Below are positions 1 to 6,493 of a stretch of DNA of 11,691 bases, one piece after another. Below the pieces are notes generated by a model. It searched no databases. It was given only the letters and a program-made list of their open reading frames with translations, and had not been told where the DNA came from. Source of the DNA: JBDRGD01 sp043818095 (GTDB lineage Bacteria; Chloroflexota; Dehalococcoidia; Dehalococcoidales; RBG-16-60-22); the NCBI GenBank assembly GCA_043818095.1, contig JBDRGD010000103.1:1-11691 (forward strand), read 5' to 3'. The position numbers were made by a program, and so were the translations under genes. Within the stretch, counting starts at the first letter, position 1. Each line of letters starts with the position of its first letter.

Positions 1-1
1 G

Positions 2-74
2 TAGCGCATACCGGATTCGAACCGGTGATCTCCTCCTTGAGAGGGAGGTGTCCTAACCGCTAGACGAATGCGCC
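2..74 (-). tRNA. trnE: tRNA-Glu, anticodon CTC
   Basis: On the minus strand this folds into a full cloverleaf. The acceptor stem is GGCGCAT/ATGCGCT, the D arm GTC...GAC contains AGCGGTTAGG, and the anticodon stem is CCTCC/GGAGG around the loop CTCTCAA. The T arm ACCGG/CCGGT carries the loop TTCGAAT. Anticodon CTC reads GAG, glutamate. The first acceptor pair is a G1-U72 wobble and the discriminator is A at position 2. Base 1 of the window supplies the first C of a possible encoded CCA end; the rest lies outside the window. The variable loop is short (class I). Confidence 0.97.
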
Positions 75-110
75 CCGTAAAGCCGCGCCATAGAGTGCGC
101 GCCGTTTTTT

Positions 111-139
111 ATTATCTTATTTTCCGCCGGGGAAGTCAA
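111..139 (-). promoter_or_regulatory. Promoter of tRNA-Glu
   Basis: Minus-strand -35 TTGACT (134-139, five of six consensus bases), a 17-nt spacer and -10 GATAAT (111-116, five of six). The expected start is near position 104, about 30 nt before the mature tRNA 5' end. The stretch just after the -10 is A-rich, then GC-rich (CGGCGCGC), as in growth-rate-controlled stable-RNA promoters; that regulatory reading is inference. The -35 box lies 11 nt past the stop codon of the upstream hydrolase gene. Confidence 0.72.
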
Positions 140-150
140 GACGGACAGCC

Positions 151-1152
151 TCAGGCGGGCTGGAAATAGAATACCCCGTCCCGTTCAGCCTTCTTTAGTT
201 TTCCTTCGGCCTGCATGTCCTCCAGGTGCGCCATGATTTCCAGCATGGACCTTCGCCGCTCGAAGGTGTCCATCTCTGCCCAGGAAAGGAAGCCACGGTC
301 CGCGGGGGAGCTCATCTCCCCGGTGACCTGGTAGGCAGTCCGGGATGCCCCCCGCAGCTTGCCCAGCACCTCGGCTTTCCTTTCCTCGTGGTAGTTCAGG
401 CGCTCGTCCAGCCGGGGATTGGGGTCGCTGAAGATTTCCCCGTGTCCCGGCAGGACCAGGCCGATGTCCCGCGTCTTCAGGTCCCGGAAGGACTTCATGA
501 AATCGTCCAGAATCGTGGCGGGATAGCCGGGGTAGAAATTGATGTTGGGCGTGATGGTCGGCAGGGTCACGTGGTCCCCCGAAATGAGCACTTTTTTCTT
601 TGGTTCGTAGAGGCAGATATGCCCGAGGGTGTGTCCCGGCGTCCACAGCACCTCGAAGTTGAAAACGCCGGTGGACAGGGTCTCGCCGCCGTGGAAGATG
701 ACGTCCGGCAGGGCGGGGTCCTTGATAATCATGACGCCCCGGAAGGTCAGGGCGAGGGCGTGGCTGGCGTCCGGCGGGGCGCCGTAGCGGGCGAACCAGT
801 CTTCCATCTGGTCGCAGAACTTGTCCATCTGGAGGTAACGCCCGGTGATGGCGTCCCTCTCCTTCTCATGCATGATGACCTTTGCGCCGGAGAGCCGGCG
901 CAGGCGCGCGGCATGGCCCAGGTGGTCCGGGTGGGCGTGGGTTATCAGTATCTGCCCGATTTCCTGAGCGCTGACGCCGATTTCCCCGAGCTGTGCTGCC
1001 AGGGACTGGTAGGCTTCCTCCGTGCCCCAGCCGGCATCGATGAGCAGCCAGTCTTTGTCTCCCCGGATGAGGTAGCTGGCGACTATCGCCTCGCCTTCCT
1101 GCGGGATGGGCTGTAAAGGTATCCGAAATATCCCGGGAAAGACCTCTTTCAT
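151..1152 (-). CDS. Metallo-beta-lactamase-fold hydrolase (LACTB2-like)
   Basis: 333 residues. The HxHxDH metal signature is visible as THAHPDHLGH (H72, H74, D76, H77), followed by the other expected ligands H174 (TPGHTLGH), D193 (SGDH) and H237 (PGHGE). This is a complete dinuclear zinc-type site. Residues 1-245 form the MBL core; about 250-333 are helical and charged (NYHEERKAEVL, FERRRSMLEIMAHLE), matching the C-terminal winged-helix region of LACTB2-type relatives. A helical insertion at about 100-150 precedes the third metal ligand. No signal peptide, so cytoplasmic. The start is supported by a strong AAAGGAGG a few bases upstream. The gene begins 20 nt after the flavoenzyme gene and is probably cotranscribed with it. 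Family members cleave thioesters, lactones or nucleic acids; the substrate here is unknown. RNase or glyoxalase II roles are alternatives I consider less likely. Confidence 0.9.
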   Translation of the reverse strand: MKEVFPGIFRIPLQPIPQEGEAIVASYLIRGDKDWLLIDAGWGTEEAYQSLAAQLGEIGVSAQEIGQILITHAHPDHLGHAARLRRLSGAKVIMHEKERDAITGRYLQMDKFCDQMEDWFARYGAPPDASHALALTFRGVMIIKDPALPDVIFHGGETLSTGVFNFEVLWTPGHTLGHICLYEPKKKVLISGDHVTLPTITPNINFYPGYPATILDDFMKSFRDLKTRDIGLVLPGHGEIFSDPNPRLDERLNYHEERKAEVLGKLRGASRTAYQVTGEMSSPADRGFLSWAEMDTFERRRSMLEIMAHLEDMQAEGKLKKAERDGVFYFQPA

Positions 1153-1172
1153 CTTGCCTCCTTTTGCCTGGA

Positions 1173-3113
1173 TTACATCCGGTATGCCGCCAGGTAGCCC
1201 TCGTGGATAGCTTCATAGATGCGGCGCGGGCTGACGCAATCGCCGACGGCGCGGACCTCCAGCCCGGGCACTTTTTCCAACTGCTCTTTCAGGGCGGTCC
1301 GCGGCGTGAAACCCGCCGCCAGGACGACGCAGTCCGCGGCTACCTCCCGCGTCTTGCCGTCCTTGTCCGCCACCACGGCGCCATCATCGCTTATCGCCTT
1401 CAGGAGCGTGCCGGTGAGGACGGTGACCTTCTGCTGGGCGAACCGGTCATTGTAGACCCAGCGGTCGAAGAAGCCGACCCCGCACATGAACTCGTCCCGC
1501 ATCTCCACGAAGGTGACCTCTTTGCCCTGCTCCGCCAGCCACAGGCCCACCTCCGTGCCGACCATGCCACCGCCGATGACGACGACTTTCTGCCCCACGG
1601 TCTTTTTCCCGCCCAGCACCTCTAAAGCGCCGGAGACCATCGGGCTGTTAATGCCGGGGACATCCGGCACGATAGGGGAGCCGCCTGCGGCGATGATGAC
1701 TGCCTCGTAGCCGCCGCCCCGCAGGGCTTTAGTGTCGGCTTCCTGCCGGACCACCTTGACCTTCAGGTCTTTCAGCTGATTGACATAATACTTGACCAGC
1801 CTCCTGAGGTCGGCCTTGAACTCCGGGACGGAGGCTTCCAGCAGCGCCCCGCCGATTTCCCGCGGCTCGTAGAGGGTGACCGCGTGGCCCCGCCGGGCGC
1901 AGACCAGGGCGGCTTCGGCGCCGCCGGGACCGCCGCCCACCACGGCCACCTTCCGGCGGTGTGGGGCAGGGGTAATGGCCAGGCTTTCTTCCCGCCCCAC
2001 GGCCACATTGACCGTGCACTGGGTAAAGCGAAAAACGTTGTTGGAGCGGTCCAGGCAGCCGTCGTTACAGCGGATGCAGGGCCTGATTTCCTCCGGTCTG
2101 TCCCGCCTCGCCTTTTCCGGCCATTGCGGGTCGGCGTGCAGCGGCCTCGCCATGGAGATGAAGTCCGCCTTGCTGTCTCTCAGTATCTCCTCGGCGAGCT
2201 CCGGCGTGGTGATGGAGCCGGAGACAATCACCGGAATCGGCGATACCTTTTTTATCGCTTCCGCGGCCCAGACGTGCTGGCCGGGGGGAAGGGACATGGG
2301 GCTGGGCAGGCGTATCACCTGGTTGTGATTGCCGCCGGAGACGTGGATGACGTCCGCACCTAGCCGGGCAATCTCCGGGACGATGGCGACCGTTTCCTCG
2401 ATGGCTATCCCGCCCGGTTCGTAGTCCGTACCGCTCAGCCGGATGCTCAGGGGAAAGTCCCGGCCGACCTTGCCGCGGATGTCCCCGATAATCTCGGCGA
2501 GGAAGCGGAAACGCTTTTCCCGGCTGCCGCCGTAGTCGTCCGTGCGCAGGTTGGTCTTCGGAGAGAGGAACTCCGCGATGAGGTAGCCGTGCCCGCCGTG
2601 GATTTCCAGGAAGTCGAAACCGGCGTCCTGCACCCGCCGCGCGGCATCGCCGAAGGCAGCGACGATTTCCCGGATTTGCGCCACCGTGAGCACCTCCGGG
2701 ACCACGCCGGGGGGAAGGTGCAGTTCTTCCGGCGGGATAGGGGACGGCCCCACGATGGGGGGGCTCTTTAGTGCCTTGAAAAAGCCGGCGTGTCCCAGCT
2801 GCAGTCCCGCCCGCGCCCCGCCGTCCTGGATGGCGCGCGCCAGCGCGGAAAGGCCGGGGATGTGGTACACGTCCGCGACACTGAGCTGGCAGGGACGCCC
2901 CTGGCTCGCCGCGTTGTCCATGTAGGTATCTTCCACGATGACCAGGCCCGCGCCCCCGCGGGCGGCCTCTTCATAGTAGCGGATAAGCCGGTCCGTCACG
3001 GAGCCGTCCGGCGACCCCAGCGAGGTAATCATCGGCGCCTTGATAACCCGGTTTTCCAGTGCCAGGGTGCCGATTTTGCCGCGGGTGAACAGGGTTGGGA
3101 AGAGCTTGCTCAT
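1173..3113 (-). CDS. Old-yellow-enzyme family NADH:flavin oxidoreductase (2,4-dienoyl-CoA reductase type)
   Basis: 646 residues, the usual size for the three-cofactor branch (FMN, 4Fe-4S, FAD) that includes 2,4-dienoyl-CoA reductase, trimethylamine dehydrogenase and BaiCD-type enoate reductases. Residues 1-340 are the FMN TIM barrel (AP..T near 26-30, HGGHGYLIAEFLSP at 172-185, SGSI near 298-301). The cluster cysteines are C346, C349, C353 and C366. The FAD dinucleotide fold starts at VVGGGPGGAE (391-400), and a second NAD(P)H fold at VVIGGGMVGTE (511-521). Y177 in the HGY motif is the expected proton-donor position. Electrons should run NAD(P)H to FAD to Fe-S to FMN to substrate C=C. The start has AGGAAGGAGA at 3121-3130. 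It lies between the TRAP permease and the MBL hydrolase on the same strand, suggesting action on an imported unsaturated acid or its CoA ester. The exact substrate is not readable. Confidence 0.93.
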   Translation of the reverse strand: MSKLFPTLFTRGKIGTLALENRVIKAPMITSLGSPDGSVTDRLIRYYEEAARGGAGLVIVEDTYMDNAASQGRPCQLSVADVYHIPGLSALARAIQDGGARAGLQLGHAGFFKALKSPPIVGPSPIPPEELHLPPGVVPEVLTVAQIREIVAAFGDAARRVQDAGFDFLEIHGGHGYLIAEFLSPKTNLRTDDYGGSREKRFRFLAEIIGDIRGKVGRDFPLSIRLSGTDYEPGGIAIEETVAIVPEIARLGADVIHVSGGNHNQVIRLPSPMSLPPGQHVWAAEAIKKVSPIPVIVSGSITTPELAEEILRDSKADFISMARPLHADPQWPEKARRDRPEEIRPCIRCNDGCLDRSNNVFRFTQCTVNVAVGREESLAITPAPHRRKVAVVGGGPGGAEAALVCARRGHAVTLYEPREIGGALLEASVPEFKADLRRLVKYYVNQLKDLKVKVVRQEADTKALRGGGYEAVIIAAGGSPIVPDVPGINSPMVSGALEVLGGKKTVGQKVVVIGGGMVGTEVGLWLAEQGKEVTFVEMRDEFMCGVGFFDRWVYNDRFAQQKVTVLTGTLLKAISDDGAVVADKDGKTREVAADCVVLAAGFTPRTALKEQLEKVPGLEVRAVGDCVSPRRIYEAIHEGYLAAYRM

Positions 3114-3135
3114 TCTCCGTTCTCCTTCCTAGAGT

Positions 3136-3179
3136 GTATCTCCGGCAAGATACCGGGCAAAGCGATAGCCTGCCCCGGT
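3136..3179 (-). promoter_or_regulatory. Two tandem stem-loops between the TRAP permease and flavoenzyme genes
   Basis: The 72-nt gap holds two adjacent inverted repeats. The first transcribed pairs ACCGGGCA (3152-3159) with TGCCCCGGT (3171-3179), with one bulged base. The second pairs GTATCT (3136-3141) with AGATAC (3148-3153) around a 6-nt loop. Neither has a T-run after it, so this is not a standard intrinsic terminator. The second ends just before the ribosome binding site at 3121-3130. An mRNA-stability or processing element is the likeliest role (inference). Confidence 0.4.
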
Positions 3180-3185
3180 CGCCGC

Positions 3186-4502
3186 CTAGCCGCGAATCAG
3201 TCCCGGTAGCCAGAGCACCAGGCTCGGGAAAGCAATGAGCAGCGCCAGCACGACGAGGTCGCAGTAGACGAACGGCAGGCTGGCGCGGTAGATATCCCCG
3301 ATGGTGGTATCGCGCGGGGCAACGCCCTTCATTACGAAAAGGCCGATGCCGAAGGGCGGCGTAATCATGCCCATTACCATGTTGAGGAGCATCAGTATCC
3401 CGAACCAGACCGGGTTGAAACCCAGCGTGTGGACGATGGGCATATAGATGGGGATGGTAATCATCATCATGGGCACGACGTCCACGAACATTCCCAGTAC
3501 CAGTAAAATCAGCTGCGTGACGATGATGATGCCGATGGGCGGCAAAGGTATCCCCATGACAAATGTCACCATGCCCGCACTGGCTCCCGAAAAAGCCAGT
3601 ATCTGGCTGAAGGCGACGGCACTCGCAATAATCATTAACAGCATGACGACAATCTCAATCGTGCTGGTAAAGATTTTTTTCATCACTTCCCACTTCATCC
3701 CTTTGTAGGCAACGGCGACAATAAAGGAGCCGAAACATCCCGTCGCCGCTGCCTCTGACGGGGTGGCAACGCCCAGGAAAATGACGCCGGTTACCAGAAA
3801 GACGATGAGCCCCAGTGGAAGGATGTATTTCACGCTGGCCATGAGTTTTTCTGACAGCGGCGCCGGAGGTGCCTCATATGTCGGCGCGATGGAGGGTTGC
3901 AACCGGCACCTGGTGACAATATAAGCGCTGTATAACGCCGACATCATAAGCCCGGGGACGATGCCGCCGATTAAGACCTCGGCGACGGAGATGTCCGCCA
4001 GACTGGCCAGTAGTACGGCGAGGGTACTGGGGGGAATCATGACCGCCAGCCCACCGCTGCCCAGGATAGGCCCCAGGCTCATGGGCTTTTTATATCCGCG
4101 CTTCTCCATGTCCGGTACCAGGACCGAACCCAGCACCGCGGTACTGGCCGATGACGACCCGGTCAGGACGGAAAGCCCTGTCCCCGAAGCTACGGCCAGT
4201 AAACCCAGTCTCCCCGGCATACGTCCCAACCATCGGTCGATAGTATCGATGGTACGTATGGCTACGCCCGAATGGAACAGGATTTCGCCCATTAGGATAA
4301 ACAGGGGCAAAGGTAGAAAAGTGAACGAAGCTACCGACTGGTAAAGGCTGAAGATGAGCTGGCGCAATCCGGGCTCGCCGCCCCAGAACAGGTATACGCC
4401 GATGACGTTGATAATCATGAAGGCAAAGGCGATAGGTATCCCGATTGTCATGGCAAACAGGAAGGTGCCGAAGATAAGCAGGGCCGCCCACTGCCATTCC
4501 AT
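3186..4502 (-). CDS. dctM: TRAP transporter large permease (DctM family)
   Basis: 438 residues, typical for the family, and almost entirely hydrophobic with about twelve membrane segments. Family marks are visible: LTGSSSAST at about 113-121, the IPPST motif at 156-160, and the C-terminal TPPFGIGLFV region preceded by NMVMGMI. It forms the transport channel that, with the small permease and the periplasmic binding protein, drives uptake of an organic acid using an ion gradient rather than ATP. The start follows an AGGAG 9 nt upstream, and the small permease gene ends only 6 nt before it, so the two are translationally coupled. The flavoenzyme gene follows after 72 nt. The symbol is a family name; C4-dicarboxylate specificity is not implied. 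Confidence 0.95.
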   Translation of the reverse strand: MEWQWAALLIFGTFLFAMTIGIPIAFAFMIINVIGVYLFWGGEPGLRQLIFSLYQSVASFTFLPLPLFILMGEILFHSGVAIRTIDTIDRWLGRMPGRLGLLAVASGTGLSVLTGSSSASTAVLGSVLVPDMEKRGYKKPMSLGPILGSGGLAVMIPPSTLAVLLASLADISVAEVLIGGIVPGLMMSALYSAYIVTRCRLQPSIAPTYEAPPAPLSEKLMASVKYILPLGLIVFLVTGVIFLGVATPSEAAATGCFGSFIVAVAYKGMKWEVMKKIFTSTIEIVVMLLMIIASAVAFSQILAFSGASAGMVTFVMGIPLPPIGIIIVTQLILLVLGMFVDVVPMMMITIPIYMPIVHTLGFNPVWFGILMLLNMVMGMITPPFGIGLFVMKGVAPRDTTIGDIYRASLPFVYCDLVVLALLIAFPSLVLWLPGLIRG

Positions 4503-4508
4503 CAGTAT

Positions 4509-5024
4509 TTACTCCTGCGCACCGGGCGCCAACCTCGCTTTTTCCAGATAGCCGTAGCTCCTTCTCATGAACTGGATGAAAAGCAATAAAGACCCCAGAG
4601 CAATAACGGCGGTGATAGGATATATCGGCAGCTCCATTCTGCTGTAAGTGAGCACTCCTCGCTCGAAAGTATCCAGGGTGGTGGCCGCTCCATACCAGGT
4701 AAGGATAAGGCAGGTTACCGCACATATCAGGGAAGTCACGCTATTGAGGAGGGCACTGGCCCGGGGATGCAAACGGACCGTCAGTAAGTCCATGGCAATG
4801 TGCCCCTCTTTTTTCAGCACCCAGGCTGCCCCCAGGAAGGTAATAAAAAGCAGAATCCACTCGCTGACTTCCACTACCCAGATTATTGGCCGATTTAGAA
4901 AATACCTCATGACAACTTCGGCGCACACAGACAGGGTGGAGAAAATGAGCGTAATAATGCTCAAGACGATGAAAAAATTTAGCAGATTGTCAAAAAGGGT
5001 ATTGCACAGCTTAACCAGTTTCAT
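4509..5024 (-). CDS. dctQ: TRAP transporter small permease (DctQ family)
   Basis: 171 residues when started at the ATG at 5024 (MKLVKLCNTLFDN), the normal size for this family. Four membrane segments are visible at about 14-36, 50-69, 93-113 and 132-152. The family signature GHIAMDLL occurs at 74-81, in the loop after the second segment. The same frame stays open upstream to a GTG at 5162, but those 46 extra residues are not hydrophobic, have no ribosome binding site at their start and precede a protein that already has normal length, so I chose 5024. The ribosome binding site at 5024 is itself weak (a GAG about 13 nt upstream). The product pairs with the large permease gene directly downstream. 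Confidence 0.88.
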   Translation of the reverse strand: MKLVKLCNTLFDNLLNFFIVLSIITLIFSTLSVCAEVVMRYFLNRPIIWVVEVSEWILLFITFLGAAWVLKKEGHIAMDLLTVRLHPRASALLNSVTSLICAVTCLILTWYGAATTLDTFERGVLTYSRMELPIYPITAVIALGSLLLFIQFMRRSYGYLEKARLAPGAQE

Positions 5025-5249
5025 ATCTGCTACCAACTCGCTGTCGGATAATCCATCTCCGGCGATACCATGACGTGCCGGAACAATTCTCGTGTCGGTA
5101 ACTATCTTTGTAGAATGTGCACCGCACAACCAGGTACGATTGCCGAAGGCACCCCGTACCACCGGATAATAATACGGGGCGCCTCCATTTTACCTGTTAT
5201 TTACCATATTTGCTTTGTTACGGGAAAGATGATGACGCCGGCTCCCTCT
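5025..5249 (-). other. Gap between TRAP binding-protein and permease genes, with stem-loop
   Basis: This 225-nt stretch has no gene I can support. On the minus strand it carries CCCCGTA (5173-5179) paired with TACGGGG (5152-5158) around a 14-nt loop, and a smaller CCGGC/GCCGG dyad further on. No T-run follows. In TRAP and ABC operons such structures after the binding-protein gene commonly protect its mRNA or reduce read-through, so the binding protein is made in excess over the permease. That role here is inference. Confidence 0.4.
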
Positions 5250-6290
5250 TTATGGCTTCCGGCCAAGTTCCCACAATTTGTCGGCAAGCGCCGGGACTCT
5301 CTTCTGCAACTCTTTCCGGCCTTCCTGGTCCGCCGTCTCGACATAATACTTGGCATCAGCCGCTGAGAACTTCACGAACTCCATCCCACCTTCCGTTTCC
5401 AGGAACTTGCGGGCGTCACCCTCGATAATCGGGACGTTCTGTTCTGCCCAGGCACCCATATCAGTCCCGGCGTCAACAACCGCCTTTTGCAGATGGCTTG
5501 GCAGGGAATCGAATTTACCTGAGTTCATTATCACCATCAGGGGCAATCCGCGATTGAAGGCATGGTCGATGGAAAATTTAACGTGTTCGTAAAGCTTCCT
5601 GGCTACAATCTCCGGGATAACGATGGCAAGCCCATCGATGACACCCTGTTCCAGGCCGGTATAGACATCACCCATTGGCATGGTAACCTGAGAAATGCCC
5701 ATGGCGTTCATCAGGGGCGCATAGTTTGACCCTCCGCGCATTTTGTAACCCTTAAGGTCCGCGGGCTTGGTCATCTTGTCTTTGGTGAACAGGAAAAAGC
5801 CGCTGCTGTTTCCCAGGGGCCCCAGATATACCAGACCTTGCTTCCGGTGGGCTTCATTCAATAAATCATAAAGCCCGGTCTGCCGCATTTCCTGACTGGT
5901 GGTATCCATAAGCTGCTGTGCAAAAATCTCCGGTACAATGGAAACATAATAGGGTTCCGGTACCATGGTCAGGTCAACCACGCCGGACCGTACGGCCTCG
6001 GGTTGCCCCGGCCCGGGAATAGCCTCGGGCCCCCCCATCAGATTGACGGTAAGCTCCCCGTTACTCCGCTTAGAGACCTGTTCAATGAAATAATGGTAGG
6101 GTTCATTTTCCTGAAAAGGCAGGGGCAGGAAGGTGACTGCTTTGAGCACTATCGGCGCGGAGGGCGCGGGTGCTGGTGCTGGCGTGGGTGCCGGTGCCGG
6201 TGCGGGCTGGGAACAGGCCCCGAAAGCCAGGACCAGCATTAATGCAACGAGTATTGCCGCGCTCCATTTCAACCAGATTCCGTTCTTCAT
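5250..6290 (-). CDS. dctP: TRAP transporter substrate-binding lipoprotein (DctP family)
   Basis: 346 residues. The N terminus has a lysine-flanked hydrophobic segment (about 8-24) ending in FGAC, with C26 as the probable lipidated cysteine. The -3 position is F rather than L, so the lipobox is not perfect. Residues 27-45 are a low-complexity Pro-Ala linker, then the DctP solute-binding fold begins at about 47. The conserved ligand-binding arginine is expected at R185 in LKGYKMRG, which usually salt-bridges the substrate carboxylate; LEQGVIDG (213-220) is another family mark. It captures the solute outside the membrane and passes it to the Q/M permease genes that follow. The start is well set by GAGGAGGAA at 6295-6303. 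The bound compound is unknown; by family it should be a carboxylate. Confidence 0.94.
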   Translation of the reverse strand: MKNGIWLKWSAAILVALMLVLAFGACSQPAPAPAPTPAPAPAPSAPIVLKAVTFLPLPFQENEPYHYFIEQVSKRSNGELTVNLMGGPEAIPGPGQPEAVRSGVVDLTMVPEPYYVSIVPEIFAQQLMDTTSQEMRQTGLYDLLNEAHRKQGLVYLGPLGNSSGFFLFTKDKMTKPADLKGYKMRGGSNYAPLMNAMGISQVTMPMGDVYTGLEQGVIDGLAIVIPEIVARKLYEHVKFSIDHAFNRGLPLMVIMNSGKFDSLPSHLQKAVVDAGTDMGAWAEQNVPIIEGDARKFLETEGGMEFVKFSAADAKYYVETADQEGRKELQKRVPALADKLWELGRKP

Positions 6291-6373
6291 TAGATTCCTC
6301 CTCTATTAAGTTTTCCCGGTGGCTGTTAATTCTTCGCCTGATTACCACCCCCTTGGTTGTTCCCCTGAACTAT

Positions 6374-6389
6374 TGCTAACATATTAGCA
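6374..6389. promoter_or_regulatory. Palindromic candidate operator over the TRAP promoter
   Basis: Perfect inverted repeat TGCTAA (6374-6379), 4-nt centre CATA, TTAGCA (6384-6389). It overlaps the candidate -10 and the expected start point of the TRAP operon, a position typical for repression by a dimeric regulator. No regulator of a matching family is encoded inside the window, so the partner is unknown. Confidence 0.42.
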
Positions 6390-6408
6390 CATCCCAAATA
6401 TTCTGCAA
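6381..6408 (-). promoter_or_regulatory. Candidate promoter of the TRAP operon
   Basis: Minus-strand -35 TTGCAG (6403-6408), 16-nt spacer, -10 TAATAT (6381-6386). Matches to consensus are modest (three and four of six), so the element would probably need help or be weak. It predicts an untranslated leader of about 80 nt before the binding-protein start. It is the best candidate I find in the 203-nt gap behind the histidine kinase gene. Confidence 0.4.
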
Positions 6409-6493
6409 ATCACTCCGGGTAAGAGTATTTCCGGCTTTGACGGGAGTGGCGAGGGAGATTAACCGGTGGAGAAGGGTAAAATGGGGAATCCTC

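Noticed and set aside
226..1116. Plus-strand open frame of 296 codons opposite the MBL hydrolase gene
   Set aside because: Antisense to a gene with a complete metal site; low-complexity G/V/P-rich translation without family features.
5025..5162. 46-residue N-terminal extension of the small permease from a GTG at 5162
   Set aside because: No ribosome binding site, atypical for the family, and the protein from 5024 already has the usual length and begins just before the first membrane segment.
5102..5188. Possible 28-residue minus-strand peptide (MEAPRIIIRWYG...) between the TRAP P and Q genes
   Set aside because: It has an ATG and stop, but no convincing ribosome binding site, no hydrophobic or other recognisable feature, and it overlaps the stem-loop. 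Conservation would be needed to accept it.
6157..6215. G/C-rich near-repetitive stretch, considered as a tandem repeat array
   Set aside because: It is the in-frame coding sequence for the Pro-Ala linker of the binding lipoprotein, not an independent repeat element.
6411..6448. Inverted repeat CACTCC/GGAGTG as terminator of the histidine kinase gene
   Set aside because: The arms are 6 bp, separated by 26 nt, with no T-run. It is too weak to call.
6291..6493. Control of the TRAP operon by the adjacent two-component system
   Set aside because: The CTCCAT repeats seen at the secreted-protein gene do not occur in this gap, and the regulator is OmpR-class rather than the DctD-like sigma54 class usual for such control.
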